64,000 nucleotides of DNA, from contig NC_081406.1 of assembly GCF_030272615.1 (NCBI RefSeq), positions 184,737,770 to 184,801,769 on the forward strand, given 5' to 3'. Under the pieces are notes generated by a model, which saw nothing but the letters and a program-made list of their open reading frames with translations, had not been told where the DNA came from and made no database searches. This document shows, piece after piece, positions 33,953 through 44,801 of the stretch. The translations under genes were made by a program, and so were the position numbers. This DNA comes from Cryptomeria japonica (lineage: Eukaryota; Streptophyta; Pinopsida; Cupressales; Cupressaceae). The stretch's first letter is position 1. The number at the start of each line of letters is the position of its first letter.

Positions 33953-34856
33953 GTTGGTGTGGCTTCTGCTATGGTTTCAGGATGTTGATGGTGATAATGC
34001 TTGAGACTTGGTGGATGGAGATCATTTCTTTAGCGTGTGGACCTATATTGGGCCCCGGTTGATCTTAGTTATGGACTGGCTTGATGTAACATGTGGATTG
34101 GACCTCTCGATGTGTTTGTGGGATGTCTTATGGGTTGGATATTATTTGTTTGGTCTAAGGCTGACATGTTTTCTAATTATGTAATTGTTTTATTATCTGG
34201 TGGCTGATTTGATTGTTTATGGTCAAGGGTTTGTATATATATGATGTAAGATCTCATTGTAGATGATATGAGGATATAGGAAAGGCATATGGAAATGTAA
34301 TGTGAGAATAATGTAATATTATTCAGGCAGAGGATTTGGTGGATCATTGGAGACTGAATTGGGTTTATGTAAGAGGATTTAGTCCTCTAGTATTGAGCTT
34401 AACCAGAACTATATTTAGACATAGGAGATGCTATATTTGCAATTCATTCATTCTTCTGAATTGTAGTCTAGATTTCTATGTAGTTAGTGAGACTCATTTT
34501 GTGATGATCAGTGCACTCTAGGCTATTGGCCTTCCTACAAGTGCATGCCCCTCAATTTTAATTCACATACTTACTGCAAAAGTATTATTTGATTGTGGGT
34601 AGGCTTCCCACCATGATTTTTCCCTTTACCAGGTTTTCCATGTATAAATTTGAAGTCATGTGGATGGTATTTATTCTTGGATTATTGTTTATTCTTAATT
34701 GGTTTATTTGTTATTTTGGTATTTGGTTCAAGCATTCCGATATTAATGTTTTGGGTTTCGATTTTAAAGTTTTAATTGCTAATTGTTTTGGTAATCTATG
34801 ACAACTAATTCAGCCCCCCCTCTTAGTTATCTTTTGGTTATTTGAACTATCTAACA
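33953..34856 (+). mobile_element. RLC-1 3' LTR, second part
   Basis: It continues the LTR begun at 6217. The join AGTGGTGTTGG|TGTGGCTTCTGC matches the uninterrupted LTR of RLC-4 near 36440-36460. It contains TATATATATG (about 34232-34242) followed by GATGTAAGATCTCATTGTAG, and ends in a C-rich tract and CTATCTAACA at 34856. AGAAG at 34857-34861 would be the right-hand target duplication; the left partner is not available because the 5' LTR is truncated. Confidence 0.8.
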
Positions 34857-36130
34857 AGAAGAGGGTGGATGAATTTAACATCACCTAGAAGCATTTAATA
34901 TGTTGGTATTAAAATGATCGAAGAGGAGAAATACCAGATCTTGCGTTGTTCTTTTCCTAATTCATGGGATTCTCTTGTTATGGCTATCGATATTACTTAT
35001 GTTATTTTGAAGTCTGAAGATGTTGTGGGTGCCCTACTTGGTAAAGAGATGTGAAGGAAGGTATCTATCAGTTTGAAGGAATTCCTAACTATTCATGAAA
35101 GATGTAAGGAAAAAGGAAAGAATAATGAGAAGCGCAATAAGTCCAAATCCAAAGGGAGATCCAAATCTCCTGGAAAAGTCCAAAGTCATATGCTGCAATT
35201 GTGGTGAACAAGGTCACATCCATAAGGATTGTAAAGAAGAAAAAGAAGTTTGATTCTAATTCCAAGTCTAAGAAAGAAGATGGTGATGCATTCATTGTAG
35301 CTTTGGCTACTCATGCAGGTAATGATGCATGGTTAATTTACTCAGGTGCATCTTTTCATATGACTTCCAATAAATATTAGTTTTCTAAATATGAATAATT
35401 TAATGGAGGAAAGGTATACTTGGGTGATGATTCACATTTAGACATTGTTGGTTGAGTTAAATTTAGGATCAGGTTTCTTGATGGTAGAATAAGAAGGATT
35501 AGTGGTGTGTTGTATATCCCTGGTTTAAAACAAAATTTATTATCTGTGAGAAAAATGATACATGTGGGTGTGTAGGTAGTCTTTTCTGATGTAGGATGTA
35601 AGATGATTAAAATTTCTATGGTGATTGCTAAAGGTGTTAGGTTTGAGACTTTGTATAAGTTGGAGGCATACAATGTCTAGTGTAATACCATTTCTATAAA
35701 AGGTAAATTTGTTGATAGTTCATCAAAAGATTTGAGGGTTTCACCATCAGTAGATGGAAAGGGATTTTGGGTACCTTTGGGTACTCTTTCTTCTAAATAA
35801 AATATACCTATAGAGAAGAATACATTATGGCACCAAAGACTTGGCCACATTGGAGAAAAGGGTCTGAGGATCTTGAAAAATAAAAACCTTAGTGACGGTT
35901 TGAATGATTGTAATCTTGACTTTGATTTTTGTGATCATTACATTATTGGAAAACAAAAATGCGTTCAATTTTACTCGAGTTCTCATAAATCTTATGGTCT
36001 TTTGGATCTTAATCATTCTGATGTGTTTGGTCCTGTACATGTTCCTTTGATTGGAAAATATACATATTATTTTACATTTATTGATGATTTTAGTAGAAGG
36101 ACATGGATATACTTTCTAAAGAGTAAATCT
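34857..36130 (+). pseudogene. gag-pol: RLC-3 gag, protease and integrase start, heavily decayed
   Basis: This older copia element is entered in mid-gag (KKRVDEFNIT..., then SKSKGRSKSPGK) with a zinc knuckle CCNCGEQGHIHKDC at about 35195-35236. The protease motif survives as WLIYSGASFHM (about 35330-35363), with the active-site Asp changed to Tyr. The GAG-pre-integrase LWHQRLGHIGEKGL lies at about 35828-35868 and the integrase zinc region with HSDVFGP at about 36015-36035. The last readable codons, YFLKSKS, end at 36130 where RLC-4 is inserted. Frequent stops and frame changes make it the most decayed polyprotein here. The left part of the element is not in the window. Confidence 0.8.
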
Positions 36131-36882
36131 TGTTGGCAATATGAAGGAATTGATTATGAGTTGCATTGATGTTTTGTTATTGATGGAGGTTGTTTACTGG
36201 TTTCCAGTTGGTTCTGGTAGAGTGGTTGGATTACGATATTGATCCGGTATACTCCAGTATGCTTTGGTTGGTGGAATTGGTTTGGATTGGTTATCCATGT
36301 GTTCTGATGCGTATCACATTTAGTTGGTATTGAATTGATGATCGGATGCTATCTTATGTTCTAGTAAGCCTACTTTTTAGGTCCGGTAAGGGTTTCACCA
36401 ACAAAGATTTATTGAAAATATTTGATGAAATGCATAAGTGGTGTTGGTGTAGCTTCTAGAATGGATCCAAGATGTTGATGGTGATTGTGTTCATGCCTCT
36501 ACTAATTGTGTCATTTCTTTAGCATGTGTGGATCTAATTTAGGTCTTGTGCTATCTTGGTTATGGACCAGTTTAAAGAAATGTGTTGGTGGATCCTTTTG
36601 ATGCACTTTCGGGATGTTTTATTGATTGGAAGATGTTTGTTTGGCCTTAGGCCAACATGTATCATGATTTTATTTTAGGATTATGTAATGGATCTATTGA
36701 ATTATCATTTGGGTGGCCGACCTAATTGGTTAGGTCTCGGGTTGGTATAAAAGTGATGTAAGATCTCATTGTAGATCATGTATGTATGGGCAAGGAGCAA
36801 ATAATGTAATAATCATTTGTGTAGAGGATTTGGCCATTCATAGGTGAACGAGTTAGGTTTATGTAAGAGGTTTTAGACCTTT
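36131..36882 (+). mobile_element. RLC-4 5' LTR, first part
   Basis: It matches 54551 onward. A TATA box TATAAAAG lies at about 36746-36753, followed by GATGTAAGATCTCATTG. It stops at the GGTAT target duplication of RLG-1 (36883-36887). Confidence 0.88.
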
Positions 36883-36887
36883 GGTAT

Positions 36888-37892
36888 TGTAGCATCCTAA
36901 AATTGTGACACTTGCAATTTTGACTGCATTTGGGTCTTCACGATGGTGGCGCAACGTTGAACCTGAATGGAGACCTCAAAACCTGTTTATGACATCAAAA
37001 ACTGCATCTTTCTGTGCCTTGGCCTGATCCTCCTTGCACCCTGCTGTCCCGGGAGATGGGACCATGGCGCCTAGCGCCCTGGTCCCTCAGGACCATGGTG
37101 CCCAGCACCCTGGTCCCTGGCCCTATTTTGGGCCCGATCTCTTGTTGGGCATCGGGTCTTTAAGTTTGCAATTTGGAAAATAATGCTTCTAGGTCAGCCT
37201 AAGGTTGGAAAAATCAGTCTCCTAACCCTAATTGACAAGTATATAAACTACATTTCCCCTCCCAAAAAAGAGAAGAAAACTTATGTGTGCAAGAGGCGGA
37301 AGCGACATTCAAACATTCAAGCATTCAAGCATTCCTTCAAGCAATTGAGTATTCTAAGTCTCCATTCAAGGCTAGGTGTTGCATTCAAGACAAGGATTCA
37401 ACCATTGAAGAGGAGATCACTTACAACATATAACATACAACATCATTACACCTTTGCATAGATGAACAGATCCCCCTTCGTTTCGCAGATTTTTCGGAGG
37501 ACCGTGTGCACTCCGGGCGCCATCGTCCCGTCAAATTTCGCTCAAATTTGCAAGACAGCATCATCTCCACATTTTACTGCTAATTTCAGGTCTGTAGCTT
37601 CATCCTATGTCCCTATCTCCATTTATAAGTGAATTTTTCCTACTTCACATGTACTCCTAGTTCAATCCTTCTATCTACATTCTTTACAAAAGAGGGTATC
37701 CTTGATGTCTCAACCCTTGAAACTCACCTAGAGTTCAATCTTGCATTGTGTGGGATTGGATCTTGTGAGTTTCAACCCCTTTTTTGAATGTAAAGTCTCT
37801 CCTAAGTGAAAATCGTCAAGCCTAGTGACCCTCCTTTCTCTCTCCTTGGAGTGGGAGGGGGAACACTTAGGGTTCGATTTTTCCACTTTACA
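36888..37892 (+). mobile_element. RLG-1 5' LTR
   Basis: It is 1,005 bp from TGTAGCATCC to CTTTACA. A TATATAAA box lies at about 37240-37247. A 31-bp GC-rich unit occurs twice at 37059-37120 and three times in the other LTR. Confidence 0.9.
37059..37120. repeat. 31-bp minisatellite in RLG-1 5' LTR (2 units)
   Basis: The unit starts GGACCATGGYGCC and ends CCCTGGTCCCT. Each unit end is the near reverse complement of the next unit start, giving a GGACC/GGTCC hairpin. The 3' LTR has three units. Confidence 0.85.
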
Positions 37893-37912
37893 TTTTGGTG
37901 AACCCAACGTGA
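37893..37912 (+). other. RLG-1 candidate primer-binding site
   Basis: TTTTGGTGAACCCAACGTGA directly follows the LTR end. It differs from the tRNA-Met site used by the copia elements here. The tRNA it pairs with was not identified. Confidence 0.55.
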
Positions 37913-39076
37913 ACATCCTAATTCTGATTATTCATGGTTAGATTTGAAAAATTTGCTTCCTTGATTACATTTCCATGTTTGATCTTTTGCAAATTTTAGA
38001 GGCTAATGGCATAAAAACCCTAAATTTTCTTTTTAGTAATTGAGCTTGTGAAATGTTTAATTGTTAATACTTGTTTTAGATCTACTCTTCTATTGCAAAT
38101 TTTCAAACCAAATTTGTGCTTTAATTCTGAAAATTAAGTGGTTAAGTGTCAAAACCCTAATTTTTAAAACCCTCTTGATTCAACCTTTGACCGATGATTT
38201 CACTGATCAAAACACCTCCAAATCGGCTATAACTTTGGATTCCGCAACAAAATCACAATATCTCTCATCCCTGAAAATTTTGAAAAAAGTTGTGAGGACC
38301 GTGTGCATTCTGAGCGCCATCATCCCCGACATTTTTTCTGAAATTTCGGGAGCTAGATCTTACTGCATTTTTCTGCTAGAATCCAGAATCTTGGCTGATT
38401 TCATCAATTCTAACACTTTCAAAATTAAAGTCAAAGTTGGTCTAGTGATTGCTTGGATTAAGGCTTATAATCATTCAAAAATTGTTTAAATTAAAATTCA
38501 TATCAAAATTGTGTTTCTTACTGTCCTAAATCTGAAAAGTGTGTTGACATTCATTCAAAATTTTAGTGCTTTATTCAAAGTCTTGCAATTTGTGACTTTT
38601 GAAATTAAGTGTTTAATTGCAACAACCTTGATTTCCACTTTCAAAATTGAATTTTGTGTGAAATTGAGTCAACTTTTAAATTTCAAAGCTTGCATTGCTT
38701 TTAGTATTCCCTTTAAAATCATAAAATTCAAAATTTTAGTTTCCCTCTCTTTTTTCAAAATTCAAATTTTGCACTCTTCAACAATCTTGGTAGGGTTCAA
38801 TTTTGAGATTGCAACTTTAATTTGGCCTATCTATAGATTGTAAAATCACTCAATTTTTTCAGATTAGCTTTAAAATCATTATAATTTTCATCCCTAAAAA
38901 TTTTGAAAAAAGTTGCGAGGACTGTGTGCACTCCATTCGCCACGGTCCTTGAAATTTTTTCCGAAATTTCGGGAGATTGTCATGATTGCATTTAACAGCT
39001 TAAATCTAGGAGATTGGCTGATTTTATTGAAATTTGCTACCTCTAAAATTCAAAATCTTCTCTCTCTCTTTAGTGC
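37913..39076 (+). other. RLG-1 leader with duplicated 150-bp block
   Basis: This untranslated leader contains two copies of a block at about 38266-38405 and 38889-39030, sharing TTTTGAAAAAAGTTG, GAGGACYGTGTGCA and GAAATTTCGGGAG. The GAGGACCGTGTGCACTCC part also occurs inside both LTRs (about 37496 and 43904). No gene is visible; the open frames here are simple Phe/Ile/Leu-rich noise. Confidence 0.6.
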
Positions 39077-40866
39077 ATGAGTTTTACAACAGTAAGCCCT
39101 ACTTACACTATTCCCGTTAGACGAAGCCTTAGAATTAAGTCTTTCCAGGGTTTAATTACTAAGGAGATGGAACCTAATTTGAATGGCCTTTTTAACGAGG
39201 ACATGGGTAATTCCTCTAATCCTCTTAATGATGAAGAAGCTCTCCATGAGGTTTCTGTAGAACAACTTTTGAAATTGGATAACCAATTTGATGATTTTCG
39301 ACAATGGATGTCTCAAGAATACCCTGATAGTCAAGCTCTTTCATTAATTGAGGGTCTAAAACGTATGGTTCAAAGTGATAAGAATGGAATTGATATTTTG
39401 TGTAGTATTGCACACATTGTGGATTCAAATGTGATGCCTATGAAGAGTTGTGCCGAAACTTTAGGTTATACACAACCTCCTACTCAAGTCAATCATTATA
39501 TTCCTTTGACAACTCCTATTGCTAGTATAGCTACTTTTACATCAAACATAATGACAACTTCAATACAAGACATTCCACCTATGATCACCAGTCATGGGGG
39601 CAATCCTTCCTCTTCAATCAACCCTCTTCCTTCATTCAATCCAACTTCTTCATTCATTCCTTCAATGAGTGTTCCTATTATATCTCCACAAATAAACATG
39701 ATGCAAGGGGGCAATTCATTTAACCCTTCCATTCCTCCTTGTAGTGTTCCTTCTTTCCAATAATCTCCTATGACTAACTATCATAGTGTCCCACCACCTT
39801 ACTCTCAATCAATACCTTCTTTCAATAATATAATACCTCCATCACAATCTAACATGTCTAATATGAACTCTTCGACTGAAGCAACCATTAACAATCTTGC
39901 ACAAACTGTCTCTTCTTTACAGCAACAGATTGCCTCTATGAATCAATCTAAGTTTAGTGTGCCCACATTTGATGTTGCGAGCCCACTTTCTCTTGACATT
40001 GTTTGAGCTATTCCCCCTAAACATGTTGAAATCCCATAGTTGGAGCTTTATAATGGTAAAGGTGATCCTCTAACACATGTTAAGACCTTTCAAACAATAT
40101 GTACCGATTTTGCTCATGACCAAAGGTTGCTTGCAAAACTATTTACTAGAACATTAAGAGATAAAGCCCTACAATGGTATTGCTCGTTGCCTTCTTATTC
40201 TATTACTTCTTTCCAACAACTTGCAAATGCTTTTATTCAACAATTTCAAAACATTATAAGTCCTAAAGTTACTTTGATTGATTTAATGCATTGTAAACAA
40301 GGTGTTAAAGAAAAAGTGACTGATTTCATTGGTAGATATAAGCATTTGTATGCTCAAATTTCCTTTCCAGTACCTGACAATGATATTAAAAGAATCTTTA
40401 TTTCTAATTTACAAAAAGATATTAGAGAAAAACTTCTATTTTTTGAGTTTACTTCTTTCCAACAGTTGTGCGCAACTCTTCACAATTGTCAACTGACTGT
40501 GAGTCAAATGGAACAAGCAAATCCTATGGCTCCGAGTGATAAGGGTGATAGTAGTCAACAACCATTTGGGAAGTTTAAACCGAATAAAGAGTCCATTAAG
40601 TTCAATGAAAACATCATCAACAACAATGTGAATGCAGCATCAGGTGTGCCTCCTATTTCTAAGTTTTTCAAGAAAGAAAGAAAGTTTACTCCTTTGAATG
40701 AATCATTGCATAGTATTATGAATAAGTTATTGGAACAAAATGTACTTACCCTCCCTCCTATAAGGAAAATAGATCCTACAAAGATTAATTCACCCTATTT
40801 TGATAACAAATCTTTTTGTCAATTTCATCATCAACCTGGCCATGATACTGAAAAAATGTTTTGCTT
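39077..40866 (+). pseudogene. gag: RLG-1 gag (Tat/Ogre-like), lightly damaged
   Basis: One frame from ATG 39077 spans about 600 codons, with stops near 39763, 40004 and 40037. A Pro/Ser/Asn-rich N-terminal third is followed by the retrotransposon gag core: LELYNGKGDPLTHVKTF, LFTRTLRDKALQWY, F..F..F.. and LMHCKQGVKEKVTDFIGRY (about 40037-40400). The C-terminal knuckle CQFHHQPGHDTEKC (about 40818-40860) has the C-H-GHD-C form of Tat/Ogre gags. A one-base gain in an A-run at about 40850 shifts the frame, so gag appears to end at 40876 while the true sequence continues as CFALKGKIQDLI in the next frame. Confidence 0.88.
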
Positions 40867-42509
40867 TAAAGGGTAAAATTCAGGATTTGATTGATAATAA
40901 TACTATCTCTGTTTCTAGTGTGAATGATAAAGGCAACACATCTGTAGCTCCTCCTAACCAAAATCTTAATATTTTTACTAATCCATTACCTTCTCATACC
41001 TCTAATGTGATTGAGACTAATGATTCCTCTTTCTCACCTGATAGTCTTGTGTCTATGACTTTGAATGTGATTAACTTTGTGGAACAACAGAAAATCCCTA
41101 AAGAACCTTCCATCACATTTGATTCCAGTGAAACTATCAGGGCACCTGATGGTCCTTTATATATAGTTGCAAAAGTCAAGAATACACCTTGCTGTGGAGT
41201 GCTTATTGATCCTTCTTGCATGGTTAATGTCATTACTGAAGAATTTCTTTTTACTTTGCAATTGAATCACGTGATCTATGACGAAACAAATGTGGTTGTG
41301 AAATTATTTGATGCATTTTCTTCTCCTGCAATTGGTTCTATTACATTACCTATTGAGGTCCATAACGAATCCCTTGATGTGAGCTTTGCTATTATTCCAT
41401 CATCTGAACAGTTTCATGTGAAGCTAGGCTATCCTTGGCTATCTTCCATGAAAGCTATTGCTTCTCCTATTCACAAGTGTTTGAAATTTCCTCATAATGG
41501 TGAAGTTGTTACTGTCAATCATAGTCTCTTTAAACTAGCTGAAAGAACTTCTAGCGTTCCTATTGATTATTTTTGGCCTAAACAATTTCAACCTCTTCCA
41601 CCACGAAGTGATCATCTTTTCAAATCTTATCAAAAGTGGAAAAAAGATATGATCCTATCTCTAAGTGAACCTAGAACACCCAAACTTGATATTCCTATCG
41701 TTCTTGAGAAGGAAGTTCTTCCTTTGAAAGATAAAACTAATGTCTTTCCTCAAGAAGATTCCCAACGCATCCCTATGAATGTGACTATGTCTATATCTAA
41801 TAAACTTCCTAAAAGTAGACCTATACCTCCTCGTCATGATGGACTTGGTCTCCTTCCTAAACTAGATATTCCTCCTTTATATGGAGCAGTTCCTCCTCCT
41901 TCCTCTTATAGAGAGAAGAGACCTTCCTCTTCTCCTATTGTTCAACCTAAGAGACCACAACCTAAACACCCAAGTGATAAGGATGAGAACATTCCTCCTC
42001 CTCAATCTTCTCAACTTCCTACTAAGACTAGACAAAATCATTCTGCGCGTGAACGCCGATGAAAGCATCATCTTATAGCGTGTACAGCTGCTTCTCAAAC
42101 TTTGCAGTCCCCAAAAACACCTTCAGCTAGTATTATTCCATTTTCTCCTCAGCCGAAAATTGAGCCAAAATCTCCTAAACATAAGATGCATGATGGTTTT
42201 GATCCTGTGCGACTTAAAGATCCTATTTTTATAAATCTTGATGATGATATACATGAAAATGTTACTCCTCTTTCTTCTGATAGTGAATATGAATATGTTG
42301 ATGTTGATAACCATTTATCTAACAAATTTTCTAAAGCACTTATCCTAGCTCCTAGACAAGAACAACGTGGCGTGGAACATGAACATAGCCCTTGTTTGGA
42401 TCTTGTGATAGCTCCATCTGTTGTGTTGGATGTTCCTCCTCTAGCATGTTTCCTGCCTTCCCGAAATATTGATCAGCAAGATCATGGGGTGGATGACGTG
42501 CTAGACTAG
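40867..42509 (+). pseudogene. RLG-1 retropepsin-like domain and Pro-rich tail
   Basis: The frame continues from the gag shift to a stop at 42060-42062 and on to the stop at 42507-42509. The protease fold is seen as PLYIVAKVKNTPCCGVLID, then NVITEEFL, ending GYPWLSSMKAIASPIHKCLKF (about 41430-41490), typical of Tat/Ogre proteases. The active-site D-[ST]-G is replaced by Asp-Pro-Ser (IDPSCMVN, about 41205-41228), so catalysis is doubtful. A Pro-rich stretch (about 41800-42060) and an acidic tail follow. No RT begins where it would be expected, about 100-200 residues downstream of the protease. Confidence 0.82.
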
Positions 42510-43263
42510 CTTCATTAGCATAGCAGACTCTCTCCTCCTCTCTTGATCTCTTTTGTTACTTCTTCTATGTGTTATTCTCATTCTTCTATTTGTTGTCCTT
42601 AGTGTTGTCTACTTGAGGATGATGCAAAGCATTGAGATCTCTTTTGGTCTCTCTCATGTTGACTCAAAAGACACATGTGTTCCCTTCTTCTAGGTGACCT
42701 TCCTTGATTGGGGAATGAAGAACAATTATGCATACATACATATGATATACATGAATTATCATACAGCATACTGACCCCAAGGAAAGTGAAGTCACCTCGT
42801 GCTTTGTGTTTTGTGTCTATTATCCTTGGGCTTATCTCACAGTTGGGGGCTAAATCCTTGTGATAACGTGCTCCTTTCCCTTCTCATTTCCTATATGTAT
42901 CAATACCTTAAAGCAATCACCCCCGATCAGGCATGTACGATCGCTTTAACGTAGGGGGGCATACACCCCATTCATATCTCTTCAAGATACTTGAAAATTT
43001 CTTGGCAAATTTAGCTTTGCCTTGAAAATTTTTGGTATTTCTCCTACATGACTCATAGTGAGGGAACCTTACTACTGACAGTCATGGTTCTCCCTCATGA
43101 TCTTCCCTTTTACTTTATCAATTGAAGTCGTAAGATCCTTAGTCCACTGGGGGCTTGGTGTATCTTGCCTCCTTGACGTGGTGAAAGTCTTTCAATGTTG
43201 TTTCCTTGTACTTTACCAGAAGTATGGGCGTACACTTATACTCCTGCTAAAGTGGGGGCTAAA
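42510..43263 (+). other. RLG-1 3' untranslated region and polypurine tract
   Basis: No coding signal is present. The phrase GTGGGGGCTAAA at about 43252-43263 directly abuts the 3' LTR and is a plausible polypurine tract. Similar TTGGGGGCTAAA at about 42843 and CTGGGGGCTTGG at about 43147 look like additional copies. Confidence 0.65.
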
Positions 43264-44300
43264 TGTAGCATCCTAAAATTGTGACACTTGCAATTTTGAC
43301 TGCATTTGGGTCTTCACGATGGCAGCGCAACGTTGAACCTGAATGGAGACCCCGAAACCTGTTTACGACATCAAAAACTGCATCTTTCTACACCTTGGCC
43401 TGATCCTCCTTGCACCCTGCTGTCTCGAGAGATGGGACCATGGCGCCCAGTGCCCTGGTCCTTTAGGACCATGGCACCTAGTGCCCTGGTCCCTCAGGAC
43501 CATGGCGCCCAGTACCCTGGTCCCTAGCCCTATTTTGGGCCGGTCTCTTGTTGGGCATCGGGTCTTTAAGTTTGCAATTCGGAAAATAATGCTTCTAGGT
43601 CAGCCTAAGGTCAGAAAAATTAGTCTCCTAACCCTAATTGACAAGTATATAAACTACATTTCCCCTCCCAGAAAAGAGAAGAAAACTTATGTGTGCAAGA
43701 GGTGGAAGTGACATACAAACATTCAAGCATTCAAGCATTCCTTCAAGCAATTGAGTATTCTAAGTCTCCATTCAAGGCTAGGTGTTGCTTTCAAGACAAG
43801 GATTCAACCATTGAAGAGGAGATCACTTACAACATATAACATACAACATCATTACACCTTCGCATAGACAAACAGATGCCCCTTCATTTCATGGATTTTT
43901 CGGAGGACCGTGTGCACTCCGGGCGCCATCGTCCCATCAACTTTCGCTCAAATTTGCAGGACAGCATCGTCTCGACATTTTACTGCTAATTTCAGGTTTG
44001 TAGCTTCATCCTGTGTCCCTATCTCCATTTATAAGTGAATCTTTCCTACTTCACATGTACTCCTAGTTCAATCCTTCTATCTACATTCTTTACAAAAGAG
44101 GGTATCCTTGATGTCTCAACCCTTGAAACTCATCTAGAGTTCAATCTTGCATTGTGTGGGATTGGATCTTGTGAGTTTCAACCCCTCTTTTGAATGTAAA
44201 TTCTCTCCTAAGTGAAAATCATCAACCCTAGTGACCCTCCTTTCTCTCTCCTTGGAGTGGGGGGGGGGGAACACCTAGGGTTCGATTTTTCTGCTTTACA
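43264..44300 (+). mobile_element. RLG-1 3' LTR
   Basis: It is 1,037 bp and matches the 5' LTR throughout. It carries three 31-bp GC-rich units at 43435-43527, against two in the 5' LTR, which explains most of the length difference. The TATATAAA box is at about 43646-43653. Confidence 0.9.
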
Positions 44301-44305
44301 GGTAT

Positions 44306-44733
44306 TGAGCTTAACCAAAATTGTAATCTGGCATGTTTGATTCTATCATAAGTAGTTCTTCTTTTTAGATTGTTATCTGAATATTTTGAGGTGGTTAACC
44401 TATTTTGTAGTTAGTGAGACTCCATTGTGATGAGAAGTGCACTCTACGTAGTGTGACTTACTACATGTGCAGGCCCCTTATTGTAATATTTATTCATCTA
44501 ATCAGTGGATAGGTATTGTGGGTCTCCAATATCACCATGGTTTTTCCTCCTTGAGGTTTTACACATATAAATCTATGGAGTTATGGTGTTCATATTTGTG
44601 GTTTCATTGTTGCTTATTATTATATACTTTTATGTTTACCAGTTGTTGAGTTGTTGTATTAATAAGGTTAAATTTCTCCATTCTGATAGAAAACTGATTC
44701 ATCCCCCCCTCTCAGTGTTCTTGGATTCTAACA
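44306..44733 (+). mobile_element. RLC-4 5' LTR, second part
   Basis: It continues the LTR interrupted at 36882, matching about 55320-55738. It ends TTCTAACA at 44733 after a C-rich tract. Confidence 0.88.
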
Positions 44734-44750
44734 TTTGGTATCAGAGCCTT
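44734..44750 (+). other. RLC-4 tRNA-Met primer-binding site
   Basis: TTTGGTATCAGAGCCTT begins directly after the LTR end and contains the full TGGTATCAGAGC core. Confidence 0.9.
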
Positions 44751-44801
44751 GTGCTTCAGAGGAATCCTAATAGCTTGAGGGAGATCCTAGAACTAGAATC
44801 C

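Larger units (their letters stand above)
36888..44300 (+). mobile_element. RLG-1: gypsy-type gag-protease element without RT
   Basis: Two LTRs, 36888-37892 and 43264-44300, start TGTAGCATCC and end YTTTACA. They are clearly the most similar LTR pair in the window. GGTAT is duplicated at 36883-36887 and 44301-44305. The interior encodes gag and a retropepsin-like domain only: no reverse transcriptase, RNase H or integrase. The size of 7.4 kb and this content fit non-autonomous gag-bearing terminal-repeat elements (TR-GAG type) of the Tat/Ogre group. Movement would need enzymes from a relative. Confidence 0.85.

Noticed and set aside
37183-38843. ORFs in the RLG-1 LTR and leader
   Set aside because: They lie in LTR or untranslated leader, are Phe/Ile/Leu-rich, and are not maintained between the two LTR copies.
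43306-43711. ORFs over the GC-rich minisatellite of the RLG-1 3' LTR
   Set aside because: The repeat unit produces them; the 5' LTR copy has a different unit number and no equivalent frame.
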